Shown in pieces: positions 8,715-17,980 of a DNA stretch of 64,000 bases (within the stretch, counting starts at the first letter, position 1; each line of letters opens with the position of its first letter). The stretch lies in NCBI RefSeq assembly GCF_013282215.1, contig NZ_CP048103.1, positions 2,790,001 to 2,854,000 of the forward strand, written 5' to 3'. This DNA comes from Kroppenstedtia eburnea. GTDB lineage: Bacteria > Bacillota > Bacilli > Thermoactinomycetales > DSM-45169. The translations under genes and the position numbers were made by a program. Below the pieces are notes generated by a model. It was not told the origin of the DNA and searched no databases. It worked only from the letters and a program-made list of their open reading frames with translations.

Positions 8715-9689
8715 TCAAAAAGGATGGACGCGTTTGGACTCTCCGATGCCGCATAATTCCGCGACTATATTTTGGGCTGCCGTCACAGCCATCCGGCCGC
8801 GGGTTTCCCGGGTGGCACTCCCCAGATGGGGAGCCAGCACCACCGAATTCAAATCGGCCAACCCGGAAGTGAGCCGGGGTTCATCTTCATACACATCCAA
8901 GCCGGCTCCGGCGATTTCCCCCTGTTGCAGAGCTTTAACCAACGCCGGTTCATCCACCAATGCTCCCCGGGAGGTATTGATGAGATAAGCACTCTTTTTC
9001 ATCAGGGAGAGTTCCTCCCGCCCGATCAGATGATGGGTATTGCTATTGTAGGGGGCATGGAGGGAAACAAAGTCTGCTTGTTGCAACAGTTCCCGCAGGG
9101 GAAGATAACTTACACCCAGCTCTTTTTCTTCCTCTGATGAGACCCGGGTTCTGGAATGATAAACCACCTTCATCTCAAAACCTCGGGCCCGTTTGGCAAC
9201 AGCCCGTCCGATTCGCCCCATCCCGATGATGCCGAGTGTGGATCCCGACACATCTTTTCCCAGATGAAACAGAGGAGCCCACTCTTTCCACCCCCCTGCC
9301 CGGGTGAGCCGATCCCCCTCCGTTACACGGCGGGCCACATCCAGCAGCAGAGTGAAGGCCAGATCTGCCGTCGCATCCGTCAGCACTTCCGGTGTGTGGG
9401 TGACGACGATCCCCCGACGGGTCGCTTCCTCCACATCGATATTGTCAAATCCGACAGCAAAATTGCTGACCACTTTCAGATCGGTTGCAATCTCCATCAA
9501 TTCTCTGTCCACCCGGTCGGTCAACATGGATAACAAAGCATCTTTTCCCTTCACCAAATCGAGCAGTTCTTTCCGGCCCAACATCCGATCCCGGGCACCC
9601 AGCGTCACTTCGCAATGTTTGTTCAACAAATCGAGGCCTTCCGACGGAATGGCCCGGGTGACAAGGACTTTGGGCTTTTCGTTTTTCAA
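8715..9689 (-). CDS. D-2-hydroxyacid dehydrogenase (glyoxylate/hydroxypyruvate reductase type)
   Basis: This is a protein of about 324 residues of the NAD(P)-dependent D-isomer 2-hydroxyacid dehydrogenase family. The Rossmann motif is GIIGMGRIGRAVAKRARGF. Catalytic Arg lies in NTSRGALVDEPAL, Glu in GAGLDVYEDEP and His in LAPHLGSATRETR. NFAVGFDNIDVEEATRRGI and ATADLAF are typical of GyaR-like glyoxylate reductases. A TTG at 9687-9689 is preferred because CAGGGAG lies 10 bp before it; a GTG at 9698 is the alternative. It likely reduces glyoxylate or hydroxypyruvate; the exact substrate is not decided by sequence. Confidence 0.9.
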   Translation of the reverse strand: MKNEKPKVLVTRAIPSEGLDLLNKHCEVTLGARDRMLGRKELLDLVKGKDALLSMLTDRVDRELMEIATDLKVVSNFAVGFDNIDVEEATRRGIVVTHTPEVLTDATADLAFTLLLDVARRVTEGDRLTRAGGWKEWAPLFHLGKDVSGSTLGIIGMGRIGRAVAKRARGFEMKVVYHSRTRVSSEEEKELGVSYLPLRELLQQADFVSLHAPYNSNTHHLIGREELSLMKKSAYLINTSRGALVDEPALVKALQQGEIAGAGLDVYEDEPRLTSGLADLNSVVLAPHLGSATRETRGRMAVTAAQNIVAELCGIGESKRVHPF

Positions 9690-9760
9690 CTTGTTCACAC
9701 TCCCTGATTCGCAAATTCACAATATCAGGTCTTGTTTTCCCCAGCAAGAGAGATCCTTCT

Positions 9761-10978
9761 TCAAAGCTCCTGTTCCAACAATGGGACCCGACGGATGGCC
9801 AGCCATGCAAACAGCTGGACAAAGCCCACGGGCAGAACCAACCATCGCAATTGGGACGGGTCGGAAATCCCCTGCACCCACCACAGGAAAGCGGTGACGC
9901 TCAAGATCCGGCCCACATTGAGAGCCAGTTCCCTGGCCACCACATATTCGACACGGAGACGTGCTGTCTCCTGGTTCTCTCCGATGACATCAAACACTGC
10001 CGATGTTAAAGGGACCATGTAGACCGGATAAAAAAGAGCGACCCCCATCCCCAACACCACCAACGTCCAGGTATTGACACCCCAGATGAGGGGAAGAACC
10101 ACAATCCCCAGCATGGCCGCTCCGATCAAGATACTTTCATCCCGCCAGTTGATCCTTATAAACCGACCCACGATAAAATACGCGATCAAGGCCACCACAG
10201 AGGAAGCAGTCAGATACCCACCCAAGGACAATTCATCCCCTGTAGCCACATAGATCAACAGACTGATCAGAAAAGCGAACAAACCTTCCCGGATTCCATG
10301 GGCAATCATCGCCAGATTGACCCAATACCAGTGGTTTCCCCGGTCCAAAGCCAATCGAAGAATTTCCTTGAGCCGGTAGACTCCGCTGGCGCTCCTCCGT
10401 TTCAGCATAAAACTGACAACAACCGCAACCAGAAAAACCGCCAAGGACAGAGCGAATATCAACCGGTAACCGGTGAAATGATCGATCCGGGTGATGATCC
10501 AGCCGGAGATCACCGGTGCCAAGATCCCCGCCCCCGATGTGATCAGTCCATTGATTCCGTTGTAGATATCGCGGTTGTTCCGTTCAGTGATCTCAAAATA
10601 GAGCACATTATAGGACAACCAGAAAAAACCGGAACCCACGCCCAAAAACATCCCCAGCAGGAAAACCAGTTCCACCGACCGATTTCCCAACAGAAGCACG
10701 GCCAAATAAAAAAGGGCCTGCAATGCCACCCCGATCCGGATCGCAATCACCCGATCCACTTGTTTGGCCAGACGACCGGCCAAAACAAAAGTGACCGCCA
10801 TCGCCAAATAGTTGGCCAGGTTGTAAAAACCGATGACCGCGAAATCCTGCTTCAGTTTCCACAGATAAACATTGACAAAGGTATTGGACAGCGCGGTGGA
10901 TACGGCGTATAATCCGCTGATAACCAAAAGAAGCCATGCCGGGCGGTCCAAGCGATCGATATGACCCAATAAGCGCAT
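9761..10978 (-). CDS. MFS transporter
   Basis: This 405-residue protein has about twelve hydrophobic segments in two halves. The central cytoplasmic loop is basic (SFMLKRRSASGVYRLKEILRL). The first inter-helix loop reads AGRLAKQVDRVIAIRIG, a degenerate form of the MFS motif A. No substrate-specific motif is recognised. It lies 60 bp downstream of the gene at 9689 in opposite reading order, so it is transcribed towards that gene's start on the same strand without an obvious operon partner. Confidence 0.85.
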   Translation of the reverse strand: MRLLGHIDRLDRPAWLLLVISGLYAVSTALSNTFVNVYLWKLKQDFAVIGFYNLANYLAMAVTFVLAGRLAKQVDRVIAIRIGVALQALFYLAVLLLGNRSVELVFLLGMFLGVGSGFFWLSYNVLYFEITERNNRDIYNGINGLITSGAGILAPVISGWIITRIDHFTGYRLIFALSLAVFLVAVVVSFMLKRRSASGVYRLKEILRLALDRGNHWYWVNLAMIAHGIREGLFAFLISLLIYVATGDELSLGGYLTASSVVALIAYFIVGRFIRINWRDESILIGAAMLGIVVLPLIWGVNTWTLVVLGMGVALFYPVYMVPLTSAVFDVIGENQETARLRVEYVVARELALNVGRILSVTAFLWWVQGISDPSQLRWLVLPVGFVQLFAWLAIRRVPLLEQEL

Positions 10979-11056
10979 AAGACCTCACCAAGCATAGCTT
11001 AACCAACCCACTCTTGATTTTACTCCGATAACCGAGATTAAATTATGATGAATCCC

Positions 11057-11656
11057 TTACATTTTTCTCCGCAGCAGCGGCCCTGCCAGCAAGAAACCTG
11101 CAACCAGCCCCCCCAGATGAGCCGTAAGATTGATGGTGGGGGTGAGAATGCTGATCACCAGGTTGATCCCCACCAAAGCGAGCAACCCTTTCCCCGTATC
11201 CGGATCCATGGACCCCCTGCGAAACAGAAACAGGTAAACATAAACTCCCAACAGGCCGTATATGGCACCGGAAGCTCCGGCGCTGATTCCCACCTCTCCC
11301 AGATAGGCGGTGGCCAGATTCCCCATGATCCCTGTCAAAAGATAAAGAGCGATGAACCGCCACCGTCCGAATAACCATTCCAATTGGGGACCCAACAGGT
11401 AGAGGGAGAAACTGTTAAAAAGAAAATGAGTGATTCCAATATGCAAAAACACAGGGGTAACCAGCCTCCACCATTCCCCACCGATCAACAATGCTGTGTT
11501 CTCCAAGGCTCCAAAACGTAACAAAACCAATGGATTGGTCGACCCTCCGCTGATTGTCATCAATAAAAAGAGGAGGGTCTGGATCGCCAAGATCCCGGTG
11601 ACCACCGGGAAATAGGATTTAAAGCGCCTGTAAGGAAGTTGCGTATGCTGAAACAC
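11057..11656 (-). CDS. Rhomboid family intramembrane serine protease
   Basis: This 199-residue membrane protein has six to seven helices. The catalytic serine is S129 in GASGAIYGLLG, and the partner histidine is H180 in LTAHLGGLVAGF. The conserved WWRLVTPVFLHIGITHFLFNS loop precedes TM2. The GTG at 11654-11656 is chosen because AAAGGGGGA lies 7 bp upstream; the open frame extends into the psd gene without support. It follows psd closely on the same strand, so the two may be cotranscribed. Its substrates are unknown. Confidence 0.93.
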   Translation of the reverse strand: MFQHTQLPYRRFKSYFPVVTGILAIQTLLFLLMTISGGSTNPLVLLRFGALENTALLIGGEWWRLVTPVFLHIGITHFLFNSFSLYLLGPQLEWLFGRWRFIALYLLTGIMGNLATAYLGEVGISAGASGAIYGLLGVYVYLFLFRRGSMDPDTGKGLLALVGINLVISILTPTINLTAHLGGLVAGFLLAGPLLRRKM

Positions 11657-11681
11657 CGGGACTCCCCCTTTTTCAACCTGT

Positions 11682-12530
11682 CTAATCCCTCCGAATAGAT
11701 GCAATCGGCTCTCCCATCCGGATCATGGTTCCCGGAGAGAGACCGCCGACCCAATCGATGCGATCCGCTTCAAAAAGGAGAATCACGGTGGAGCCAAATT
11801 CAAAGCGGCCCAGTTCCTCTCCCTTCTCCAATGCCTCCATCCCCGGATAGTCCCGACTGAGGATCTGTTTTCTCCCACGGCAGTTGGTCACGATTTCCCG
11901 ATCGTAGACCACCCGGATGCTCCCCACGTTGGTCGCCCCCACTTTTACCAGGGCAACATCTCCGGCAGGGCTCTGCAAAAAAGTGATCAAACGTTCATTT
12001 CTTGCAAACAGTCCGCGTACCCGTTGCACTCCCAGGGCATTCACCGGAAAGAGAGAGCCCGGAATATAAGTCAACCCGGTCACCCGCCCCTGAATCGGGG
12101 TATGAATCCGATGGTAATCCCGCGGGCTGAGATAGAGGGTGATAAACCTGCCTCCCTCGAACCGGCTCATTTTTTCCCCGTTGCCTCCGAGAAGAGCTTC
12201 CAGGGTGTAAGTTACCCCCTTCGCTTGGAGAATGGTCCCCTCATGGATTTCCCCCATCTGGGAGACGGTTCCGTCCACCGGACTGACGATTCGCTCGGGG
12301 TCGGGGTCCACCGGTCTCGCTCCTTCCTTGAGTCCCCTCACAAAAAAGTCAAGCAAGGTTTGGTATTGAGATACCGGCTTTTCCACCTGGCTCAAATCCA
12401 CATCGAAACGACGGATAAAATATGGAATCAGTCTCCGGCTGTGAGGGGAGCGGGCCAGGCGCCCCATCCAACGGGATACCGATTTTTTTGGCATGCAATT
12501 CAACATCGCCATCAGAATACGCTCTTTCAT
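11682..12530 (-). CDS. psd: Phosphatidylserine decarboxylase proenzyme
   Basis: This 282-residue protein makes phosphatidylethanolamine from phosphatidylserine at the membrane. It is pyruvoyl-dependent and self-cleaves at the GST in RFEFGSTVILLFE (residues 246-248). The charge-relay residues are visible in IVSPVDGTV (D86) and DYHRIHTPI (H143). The length and start (TGAGGAGGTATC upstream) fit the family. The phosphatidylserine synthase gene, often adjacent, is not in the window. Confidence 0.95.
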   Translation of the reverse strand: MKERILMAMLNCMPKKSVSRWMGRLARSPHSRRLIPYFIRRFDVDLSQVEKPVSQYQTLLDFFVRGLKEGARPVDPDPERIVSPVDGTVSQMGEIHEGTILQAKGVTYTLEALLGGNGEKMSRFEGGRFITLYLSPRDYHRIHTPIQGRVTGLTYIPGSLFPVNALGVQRVRGLFARNERLITFLQSPAGDVALVKVGATNVGSIRVVYDREIVTNCRGRKQILSRDYPGMEALEKGEELGRFEFGSTVILLFEADRIDWVGGLSPGTMIRMGEPIASIRRD

Positions 12531-12570
12531 GATACCTCCTCAGGCAATAAATAGTACTTTTCTCCGGGAG

Positions 12571-12599
12571 TGAATCCCCTGTTTCCGGACACAATACTT
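12571..12599 (+). promoter_or_regulatory. Candidate forespore (sigma-G/sigma-F) promoter of the gamma-SASP gene
   Basis: TGAATC (12571-12576) and AATACTT (12593-12599) have a 16-bp spacer. They resemble the sigma-G pattern TGAATA / CATACTA and sit just ahead of a gene expected to be forespore-expressed. Confidence 0.4.
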
Positions 12600-12617
12600 A
12601 TCACGGAGGTGATACAA

Positions 12618-12902
12618 ATGGCTTTCCAACCTAAAGGCCCTGCCAAAACCAACGCCCAACGAATTCGACAGCAAAACCAACAGGCTGCCCGGGGCGCTCA
12701 AGGTCAACAATTCGGAACTGAATTTGCTTCCGAGACGAATGCCCAACAGGTTCAGCAGCAAAACCGACAGGCTGCCCAAGGTGCTGGTGCCGCTCAAGGC
12801 CAACAGCAGTTTGGAACCGAATTTGCTTCCGAAACCAATACCCAGCAAGTTCGGCAGCAAAACCAAAAGGCCGAAGCCCAGAAACAACAAAACCAAAAAT
12901 AA
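12618..12902 (+). CDS. sspE: Gamma-type small acid-soluble spore protein
   Basis: This 94-residue, Gln/Asn-rich protein has two copies of the block GQQFGTEFASETN, the classic gamma-SASP repeat cleaved by the GPR protease at the FASETN region. The start follows GGAGGTGATACAA. Gamma-SASPs are an amino-acid store in the spore core and do not bind DNA (known). It is monocistronic, with a candidate forespore promoter and a strong terminator. Confidence 0.93.
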   Translation: MAFQPKGPAKTNAQRIRQQNQQAARGAQGQQFGTEFASETNAQQVQQQNRQAAQGAGAAQGQQQFGTEFASETNTQQVRQQNQKAEAQKQQNQK

Positions 12903-12915
12903 TTTCCTGCATAAC

Positions 12916-12950
12916 GGATCCCATCCTGTCCAACAGGATGGGATCTTTTT
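12916..12950 (+). terminator. Terminator of the gamma-SASP gene
   Basis: ATCCCATCCTGT and ACAGGATGGGAT form a perfect 12-bp stem with a 3-nt loop, followed by CTTTTT. Confidence 0.9.
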
Positions 12951-13036
12951 AGTCCCCGCCATACCTGACAGTTGCGGGAAACAGCCATCCACATTTTCCC
13001 CTGACGGTTGAAGTCCAAAACCGCCTCTTCCGGTTA

Positions 13037-15010
13037 TTATTTCATAAATTCCTGGTAGTATAACTCCACCATCTTCTCTGCGATCGGTCCGGCGGCGACC
13101 CCTCCGTAACCACCTTCGGGCACGATCACCGCCACTGCGATCTCTGGATCCTCCGCAGGGGCAAAAGCGACAAAAACCGAATTCTCCACCCGTCCCCGTC
13201 CCGGTATATCCTGCTCGGACGTCCCTGTCTTGGCTGCCACCTGAAAGGGAAGTTTTTTAAAGAGATGGGGCGCAGTTCCCCCGGGTTGGGTGACGGAGAT
13301 CATTCCCCGCTTCACTGTTTGAAAATGGCGGGGAGCGATTTTGCTCCGGTTCAGCACTTCCGGTTTAAACTCCTGGATGACTTTACCCTGTTGATCCTGG
13401 ATCTCCTCCGTCAGCAAAGGCTTCATCCGCTTCCCGTCATTGGCCAGTGTTGCGGTGTACTGGGCCAACTGCATGGCTGTGTAACGTTGGGCTTGGCCGA
13501 AGGAGCCCAGGACCATGGCTCCCAGTCCGGAGAAATTGTCCGACATGGAGAGGTAATCTTCCGTCCCGTCCTGTTCCCCTTTTAACGGAACCCCTGTCGG
13601 AACTCCCAAGCCAAACTGATGGGTATACTCCCTATACCGCTCGACACTCTTTTTTCCATCCTGCTGATACCAACGGTTGGCCGTCCAAGCGAAAAACGTG
13701 TTGGCCGACTTTTGCAGGGCCCGATCCACATTCAACCAACCGTAGTGATGATTTCCCGAATTTCTTACCGGTGGGGTGGCCCGGGCATAATAATAGCTTC
13801 CGGGATCCTGAAAACCGGTGTATGGATGGATCAAACCTTCATTCAATGCCATTAAAGCCATCATCGGCTTAAATGTGGAACCCGGCGGCAAAGAGGAAAA
13901 GGGGTGCCGTTGGGATTCTTTTTCCGGGTTGTCCGAACCGCGGGCGTCATAGGGGGCTTCCGTGATCGTTCCATTGCGGATGGTATAGACCAGTTTTTGA
14001 TAGTCTTTGGAGGTGACGGGACCGTTCCAGATGTTTGGATCATAATCGGGATAACTGACCATGGTGCGGATTTTTCCCGTTTTCACTTCCATCGCCACGG
14101 CGTATGCGTTTCGTGCGTAGGGCGCCTGGTCACGGCCTGCCTGGTTTCTCAGTCGATGGAGGTGCTTTTCCACAAAATCCTCTGTTTCAAGTTGCATTTT
14201 TTCATCCAGGGTCAAAACCAGATTGTCCCCCGGTCGGGGTTTCACTTCCTTGATCACTTCCACGGGTTTACCGGTGGAATTGACCCGGACCAGTTTATAT
14301 CCGTGCCGCCCCCGAAGGTGATCCTGGAAACTGTACTCAATCCCGTCCATCCCCACTTGTTCCCAGTCAAGATACCCTCCCTCTTCAGTTTTCCCGGATG
14401 CCTTTTTATATTTTTCGAGGGATGTTTTGGCTCCGGCAAAGGGGCGAACATAACCGATGGTTTGAACCGCAAAGGAATCATCCCGGTATTTACGGAGCGG
14501 TTCCAGAAATACGTTCATCCCTTTATAGTCGGAAGGGTGCTCCGAAAGCTTCACCACTTCTTTCTCGCTCAGGCGGTCCTTTATTTTCTTGGGATAGTAA
14601 GGGGGTTGCTTTCGGGGAACCGGCTTCCCTTTTCTGTCCAGCCCCACATCCATTTTTTCCAGGACTTCCTCCAGCGGAATGCCCAGCAGTTTGGAAAGTT
14701 TTTTCGCTGTGGCCAATTTTTCTTCGTTGCTTTCGTCGGTCTCCAGGTAAACCGCCGTAAACAGGGATTCATTCCCCACCAGGAGTTTGCCCCTGGTATC
14801 ATAGATCTCGCCGCGTGGGGCCACCACGGAAATCTGTTTGAAATTATTCTCCTCCGCCAGTTTCCGGTACTTTTCCCCTCCTCCCAATTGCACCCAAGAC
14901 AGGCGGAGAATAAGGGCCACAAACAACAAAAAAACGATCAGCCACAAGACATGCAAGCGCTGAAAGGTGAGTTCTCCATGTCTGACATTCCGTTTCCCGG
15001 GTTTGATCAT
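13037..15010 (-). CDS. Class B penicillin-binding protein (PBP2-type transpeptidase)
   Basis: This 657-residue protein has one N-terminal membrane anchor (LHVLWLIVFLLFVALILRLSW). A PBP dimerisation domain follows, starting at APRGEIYDTRGKLL, then a transpeptidase domain. The active-site motifs are STFK (378-381), SAN (435-437) and KTGT (594-597). It cross-links peptidoglycan. The architecture resembles Bacillus PbpA/PbpH, so a role in wall elongation is likely but not proven. The ribosome-binding site is weak. It stands alone, flanked upstream by a repeat. Confidence 0.94.
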   Translation of the reverse strand: MIKPGKRNVRHGELTFQRLHVLWLIVFLLFVALILRLSWVQLGGGEKYRKLAEENNFKQISVVAPRGEIYDTRGKLLVGNESLFTAVYLETDESNEEKLATAKKLSKLLGIPLEEVLEKMDVGLDRKGKPVPRKQPPYYPKKIKDRLSEKEVVKLSEHPSDYKGMNVFLEPLRKYRDDSFAVQTIGYVRPFAGAKTSLEKYKKASGKTEEGGYLDWEQVGMDGIEYSFQDHLRGRHGYKLVRVNSTGKPVEVIKEVKPRPGDNLVLTLDEKMQLETEDFVEKHLHRLRNQAGRDQAPYARNAYAVAMEVKTGKIRTMVSYPDYDPNIWNGPVTSKDYQKLVYTIRNGTITEAPYDARGSDNPEKESQRHPFSSLPPGSTFKPMMALMALNEGLIHPYTGFQDPGSYYYARATPPVRNSGNHHYGWLNVDRALQKSANTFFAWTANRWYQQDGKKSVERYREYTHQFGLGVPTGVPLKGEQDGTEDYLSMSDNFSGLGAMVLGSFGQAQRYTAMQLAQYTATLANDGKRMKPLLTEEIQDQQGKVIQEFKPEVLNRSKIAPRHFQTVKRGMISVTQPGGTAPHLFKKLPFQVAAKTGTSEQDIPGRGRVENSVFVAFAPAEDPEIAVAVIVPEGGYGGVAAGPIAEKMVELYYQEFMK

Positions 15011-15065
15011 TGCCTTTATTCCAACCTTTCCACCTGAACCCTATGAGTGATTGTTCCTCACTTCT

Positions 15066-15178
15066 CTAGAAGCGTTGTGATTTACTGCCTTTGAAGGCGG
15101 TCGGGATTGGGTTTCACATGACCTTCCGGTTGTTCTTCCGAGCCAAAGTCACTCCATGTGAAATCCAACCCTCCCTGC
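15066..15178 (+). repeat. MITE-like repeat, copy 3
   Basis: The type A left end CTAGAAGCGTTGTGA is followed by the core GGGTTTCACAT ... ATGTGAAATCC ending in CCAACCCTCCCT. No right terminal repeat is visible, so this copy looks truncated. The remainder of the 15011-15472 gap holds only the candidate promoter near 15.4 kb. Confidence 0.75.
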
Positions 15179-15409
15179 TTTCCATTCCAATCACAAATCC
15201 CGTTCATACTTTAAGATACCAAAAACTTGTCACGCTTGCGAGAGGGTTGGGACCCCCGCCCCTGACGATTCCTCCGCAACACCGCGGCACCCTGCCTCAC
15301 GATATGTATGATGATGGAATGCCCGCGATGACTGTAATCTGAAAGCAACTTTCTTCATTCTTCAGGCAAAAACCACAAAATGGTATCGATGGTTTGGGCG
15401 ATCGCGGTG

Positions 15410-15437
15410 ACACCCGGTTTCTATGAATCATATTTTA
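15410..15437 (+). promoter_or_regulatory. Candidate mother-cell (sigma-K/sigma-E) promoter
   Basis: ACACC (15410-15414) and CATATTTTA (15429-15437), 14 bp apart, match the sigma-K pattern AC / CATANNNTA. They lie 36 bp before the subtilase start. Confidence 0.35.
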
Positions 15438-15472
15438 CAACAAACATGATTTCATAGAGGAGAGTATAAACC

Positions 15473-16768
15473 ATGGCCCAAACCCCATATCGTTGGATTC
15501 GGGAATACGGACGTCGGATGGACTCCAGCCTCAGAAGTTCGCTGATCCAACGTCTGCAAGTGCTTCGATATGTCCCCTGCGTCTTTCATCGAGCCACATT
15601 GTCCCTGATCCATCGCTTGTCACGGGTGCCTGTCCTGGTACAGCTCGACCGAAGTCTTCAGCCCGACAGAGTCTTTGGAAATACCTTGTTCGCCATGCAA
15701 TCCCCCCGCAACTATTTCAGCAGTATTCACACTGTTCGCATGAATCTCACCTTATCCCAACTGGAAAAAATGATTTCGCTTCCCGAGGTGAAACGGATCT
15801 ACCTTGACCGAAAGGTTCATGCTCTGTTGGATACAGCCGTTCCCGCCGTTGGCGCCCCTTTGGCATGGTCGGCGGGAAACCGGGGGGAAGGTGCCACCAT
15901 CGCCATCATTGACACCGGTATTCATCCCCACCCCGATCTGGTGAATCCTCAGTCCCGAATCCTCGCTTTCAAAGATTATGTCAAAGGGAAGAGCAAGCCT
16001 TATGATGACAACGGACATGGAACCCATTGCGCCGGGGATGCCGCCGGCAACGGCCACTCCTCGGGCGGAAAATATAAAGGCCCCGCTCCGGGGGCAAAAT
16101 TGGTCGGGGTAAAGGTTCTCAACAAAATGGGGGCTGGAAATCTCTCGGATGTGATCGCCGGAATTGAATGGTGTATCACCCATCGGAAGAAATACAATAT
16201 CCGGGTCATCTCCCTCTCCCTGGGCAGCCGGACGCAAACCTCCTATCGGGACGACCCAGTCGCCCAAGCCGCCGAGCAAGCTTGGAAACAAGGAATCACC
16301 GTGGTCACAGCTGCAGGAAACGACGGACCCGACGCAGGAACCATTTCAAGCCCCGGAATCCATCCCTGTGTGATCACCGTGGGGGCTTCCGATGATAAAG
16401 GGACCATCGCCATCTCCGATGATGATGTCGCTTCTTTTTCCAGCCGCGGCCCCACCACCGACCACATCGACAAACCGGATGTACTCGCCCCCGGCACCGG
16501 AATCACCTCTCTCCGCGTTCCCCGTTCCTATCTCGACAAGACGGCTCCCGACAGCCGGGTCAACCGGTATTACACCACCCTTTCCGGCACCTCGATGGCC
16601 GCCCCGATCGTCGCCGGATTGGTTGCTGTACTTTTGACCCGCAATCCGGATTGGACGCCGGATCAGGTGAAAGAAGAGTTGGTTCAATCGGCCAAAAGCC
16701 TGGGTCTGCCGCCCAACGTGCAGGGGAAGGGTGTTATTCAAACCGATCCCCTCTTGTTTAAGGAATAA
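15473..16768 (+). CDS. S8 family serine peptidase (subtilase) without signal peptide
   Basis: This is a 431-residue subtilisin-like protease. The catalytic triad is D147 (IAIIDTGIHPHPD), H182 (DDNGHGTHCAG) and S374 (LSGTSMAAPIVAG), with oxyanion N283 in TAAGNDGP. The 120-residue N-terminal region has an inhibitor-I9-like fold signature (LSQLEKMISLPEVKRIYLDRKVHALLD) but no hydrophobic signal sequence, so it resembles AprX-type subtilases and probably acts inside the cell or mother cell. The start follows AGAGGAGAGTATAAACC. It converges on a second subtilase gene. Confidence 0.95.
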   Translation: MAQTPYRWIREYGRRMDSSLRSSLIQRLQVLRYVPCVFHRATLSLIHRLSRVPVLVQLDRSLQPDRVFGNTLFAMQSPRNYFSSIHTVRMNLTLSQLEKMISLPEVKRIYLDRKVHALLDTAVPAVGAPLAWSAGNRGEGATIAIIDTGIHPHPDLVNPQSRILAFKDYVKGKSKPYDDNGHGTHCAGDAAGNGHSSGGKYKGPAPGAKLVGVKVLNKMGAGNLSDVIAGIEWCITHRKKYNIRVISLSLGSRTQTSYRDDPVAQAAEQAWKQGITVVTAAGNDGPDAGTISSPGIHPCVITVGASDDKGTIAISDDDVASFSSRGPTTDHIDKPDVLAPGTGITSLRVPRSYLDKTAPDSRVNRYYTTLSGTSMAAPIVAGLVAVLLTRNPDWTPDQVKEELVQSAKSLGLPPNVQGKGVIQTDPLLFKE

Positions 16769-17900
16769 ACCGCCCCATATGACGGGCAAGCAGTTGAACC
16801 GACTGAAAAGAACTCACTTTCCCGTAGCTCCGGTTTTCCTGAACGGGAATAGTGGACTCCACCATGATCCGCCTGATATGATCCGGCTTGAGATCCGGCC
16901 GCAAATAAAGGAGCAGGGCCGCCGTCCCGCTGACATGGGGCACGGCCATGGAAGTGCCGCTCATCTCCCGGGTGGTTCCATTCAACCAGGCCGATGTGAT
17001 TTTGTCCCCGGGAGCGGCCAAATCCACCCCGTCCCCCACATTGCTGAAGGCGGCCAACCGTCCATCCTTTGAAACTGCCGTTACCCCAATCGTCTCATCA
17101 AATCGGGCCGGGTAATCAACATTGCCGGAGTTGCCCTGATTTCCCGCCGCCGCCACCATCGTGATGCCTAGTCGATGAGCTGTCCGGATGGCCTCATGAA
17201 GTGTGTCGCTCACTTTGGGCATTCCGAAACTCATATTGACCACGTCCATCCTGTTTTCGATGCACCAGTTGATGGCACTCAGCAAATCTGACAGGTTGGC
17301 ACTCCCTTTCCGGTTAAATGCCTTGACACCGTATATGTGGACCCGTGGAGCCACTCCCACAACATTTAAATCGGTGGCCCGACCGGCGATGGTGGCCGCC
17401 ACATGGGTCCCATGGCCGTTATAGTCATAGGGGGTGAACATCGGAGAGAGGATGTTGACACCACCGCTGTAGTTCTTCTGAACGGCCGGGTGATCATTGG
17501 CCACTCCCGTATCGATCACCGCCACCTTAATCCCTCTCCCCTTGGTATAGGGCCAAACCCTGGAGGCCTCCACGTCCTGAATCCCCCAGGGAAGTCCTTC
17601 CGTCGTCCCCTCGGTGATATCCCCCGCGATCGGGTCTGTGATCGTCACCCGGGAATCATACTCCCAATGGGCCACATCCGGATGCCCTTCCAAGCTGTAT
17701 GGACCTTCTTTTCTCGCAAATTCACCAACGATAATCCCCAGATGGGGCAAAACCCTTACAGGCCGTCCTCCGCATCGGCTGATCTCACGGATGCAATTCC
17801 TGGGATTGCTGTAGTTCCTCAAGTACAAAATTTTTCGAATATACTTCATCCTCCGGTTCACCAGTGGCAGAGGTCCTTGAAACCATTCCGGCCTAGACAT
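16758..17900 (-). CDS. S8 family serine peptidase (subtilase)
   Basis: This is a 380-residue subtilase with D130 (VAVIDTGVANDHP), H163 (DYNGHGTHVAAT) and S317 (MSGTSMAVPHVSG). The N-terminal prodomain-like part (residues 17-90) lacks a signal peptide. The ATG at 17898-17900 is chosen over upstream in-frame codons because AAGGAG precedes it. It is only distantly similar to the neighbouring subtilase at 15473, and the two genes overlap tail-to-tail by 11 bp. Confidence 0.95.
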   Translation of the reverse strand: MSRPEWFQGPLPLVNRRMKYIRKILYLRNYSNPRNCIREISRCGGRPVRVLPHLGIIVGEFARKEGPYSLEGHPDVAHWEYDSRVTITDPIAGDITEGTTEGLPWGIQDVEASRVWPYTKGRGIKVAVIDTGVANDHPAVQKNYSGGVNILSPMFTPYDYNGHGTHVAATIAGRATDLNVVGVAPRVHIYGVKAFNRKGSANLSDLLSAINWCIENRMDVVNMSFGMPKVSDTLHEAIRTAHRLGITMVAAAGNQGNSGNVDYPARFDETIGVTAVSKDGRLAAFSNVGDGVDLAAPGDKITSAWLNGTTREMSGTSMAVPHVSGTAALLLYLRPDLKPDHIRRIMVESTIPVQENRSYGKVSSFQSVQLLARHMGRFIP

Positions 17901-17980
17901 GATTGCCCCAACTCCTTCTCTCACTGACCGACCCCGGCCTGAATATATTAAGCAAGACTTCAACCCCAAGGAGCGAGTGA

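Noticed and set aside
13904-15037. 377-codon plus-strand open frame
   Set aside because: Antisense to the penicillin-binding protein gene; composition is artefactual.
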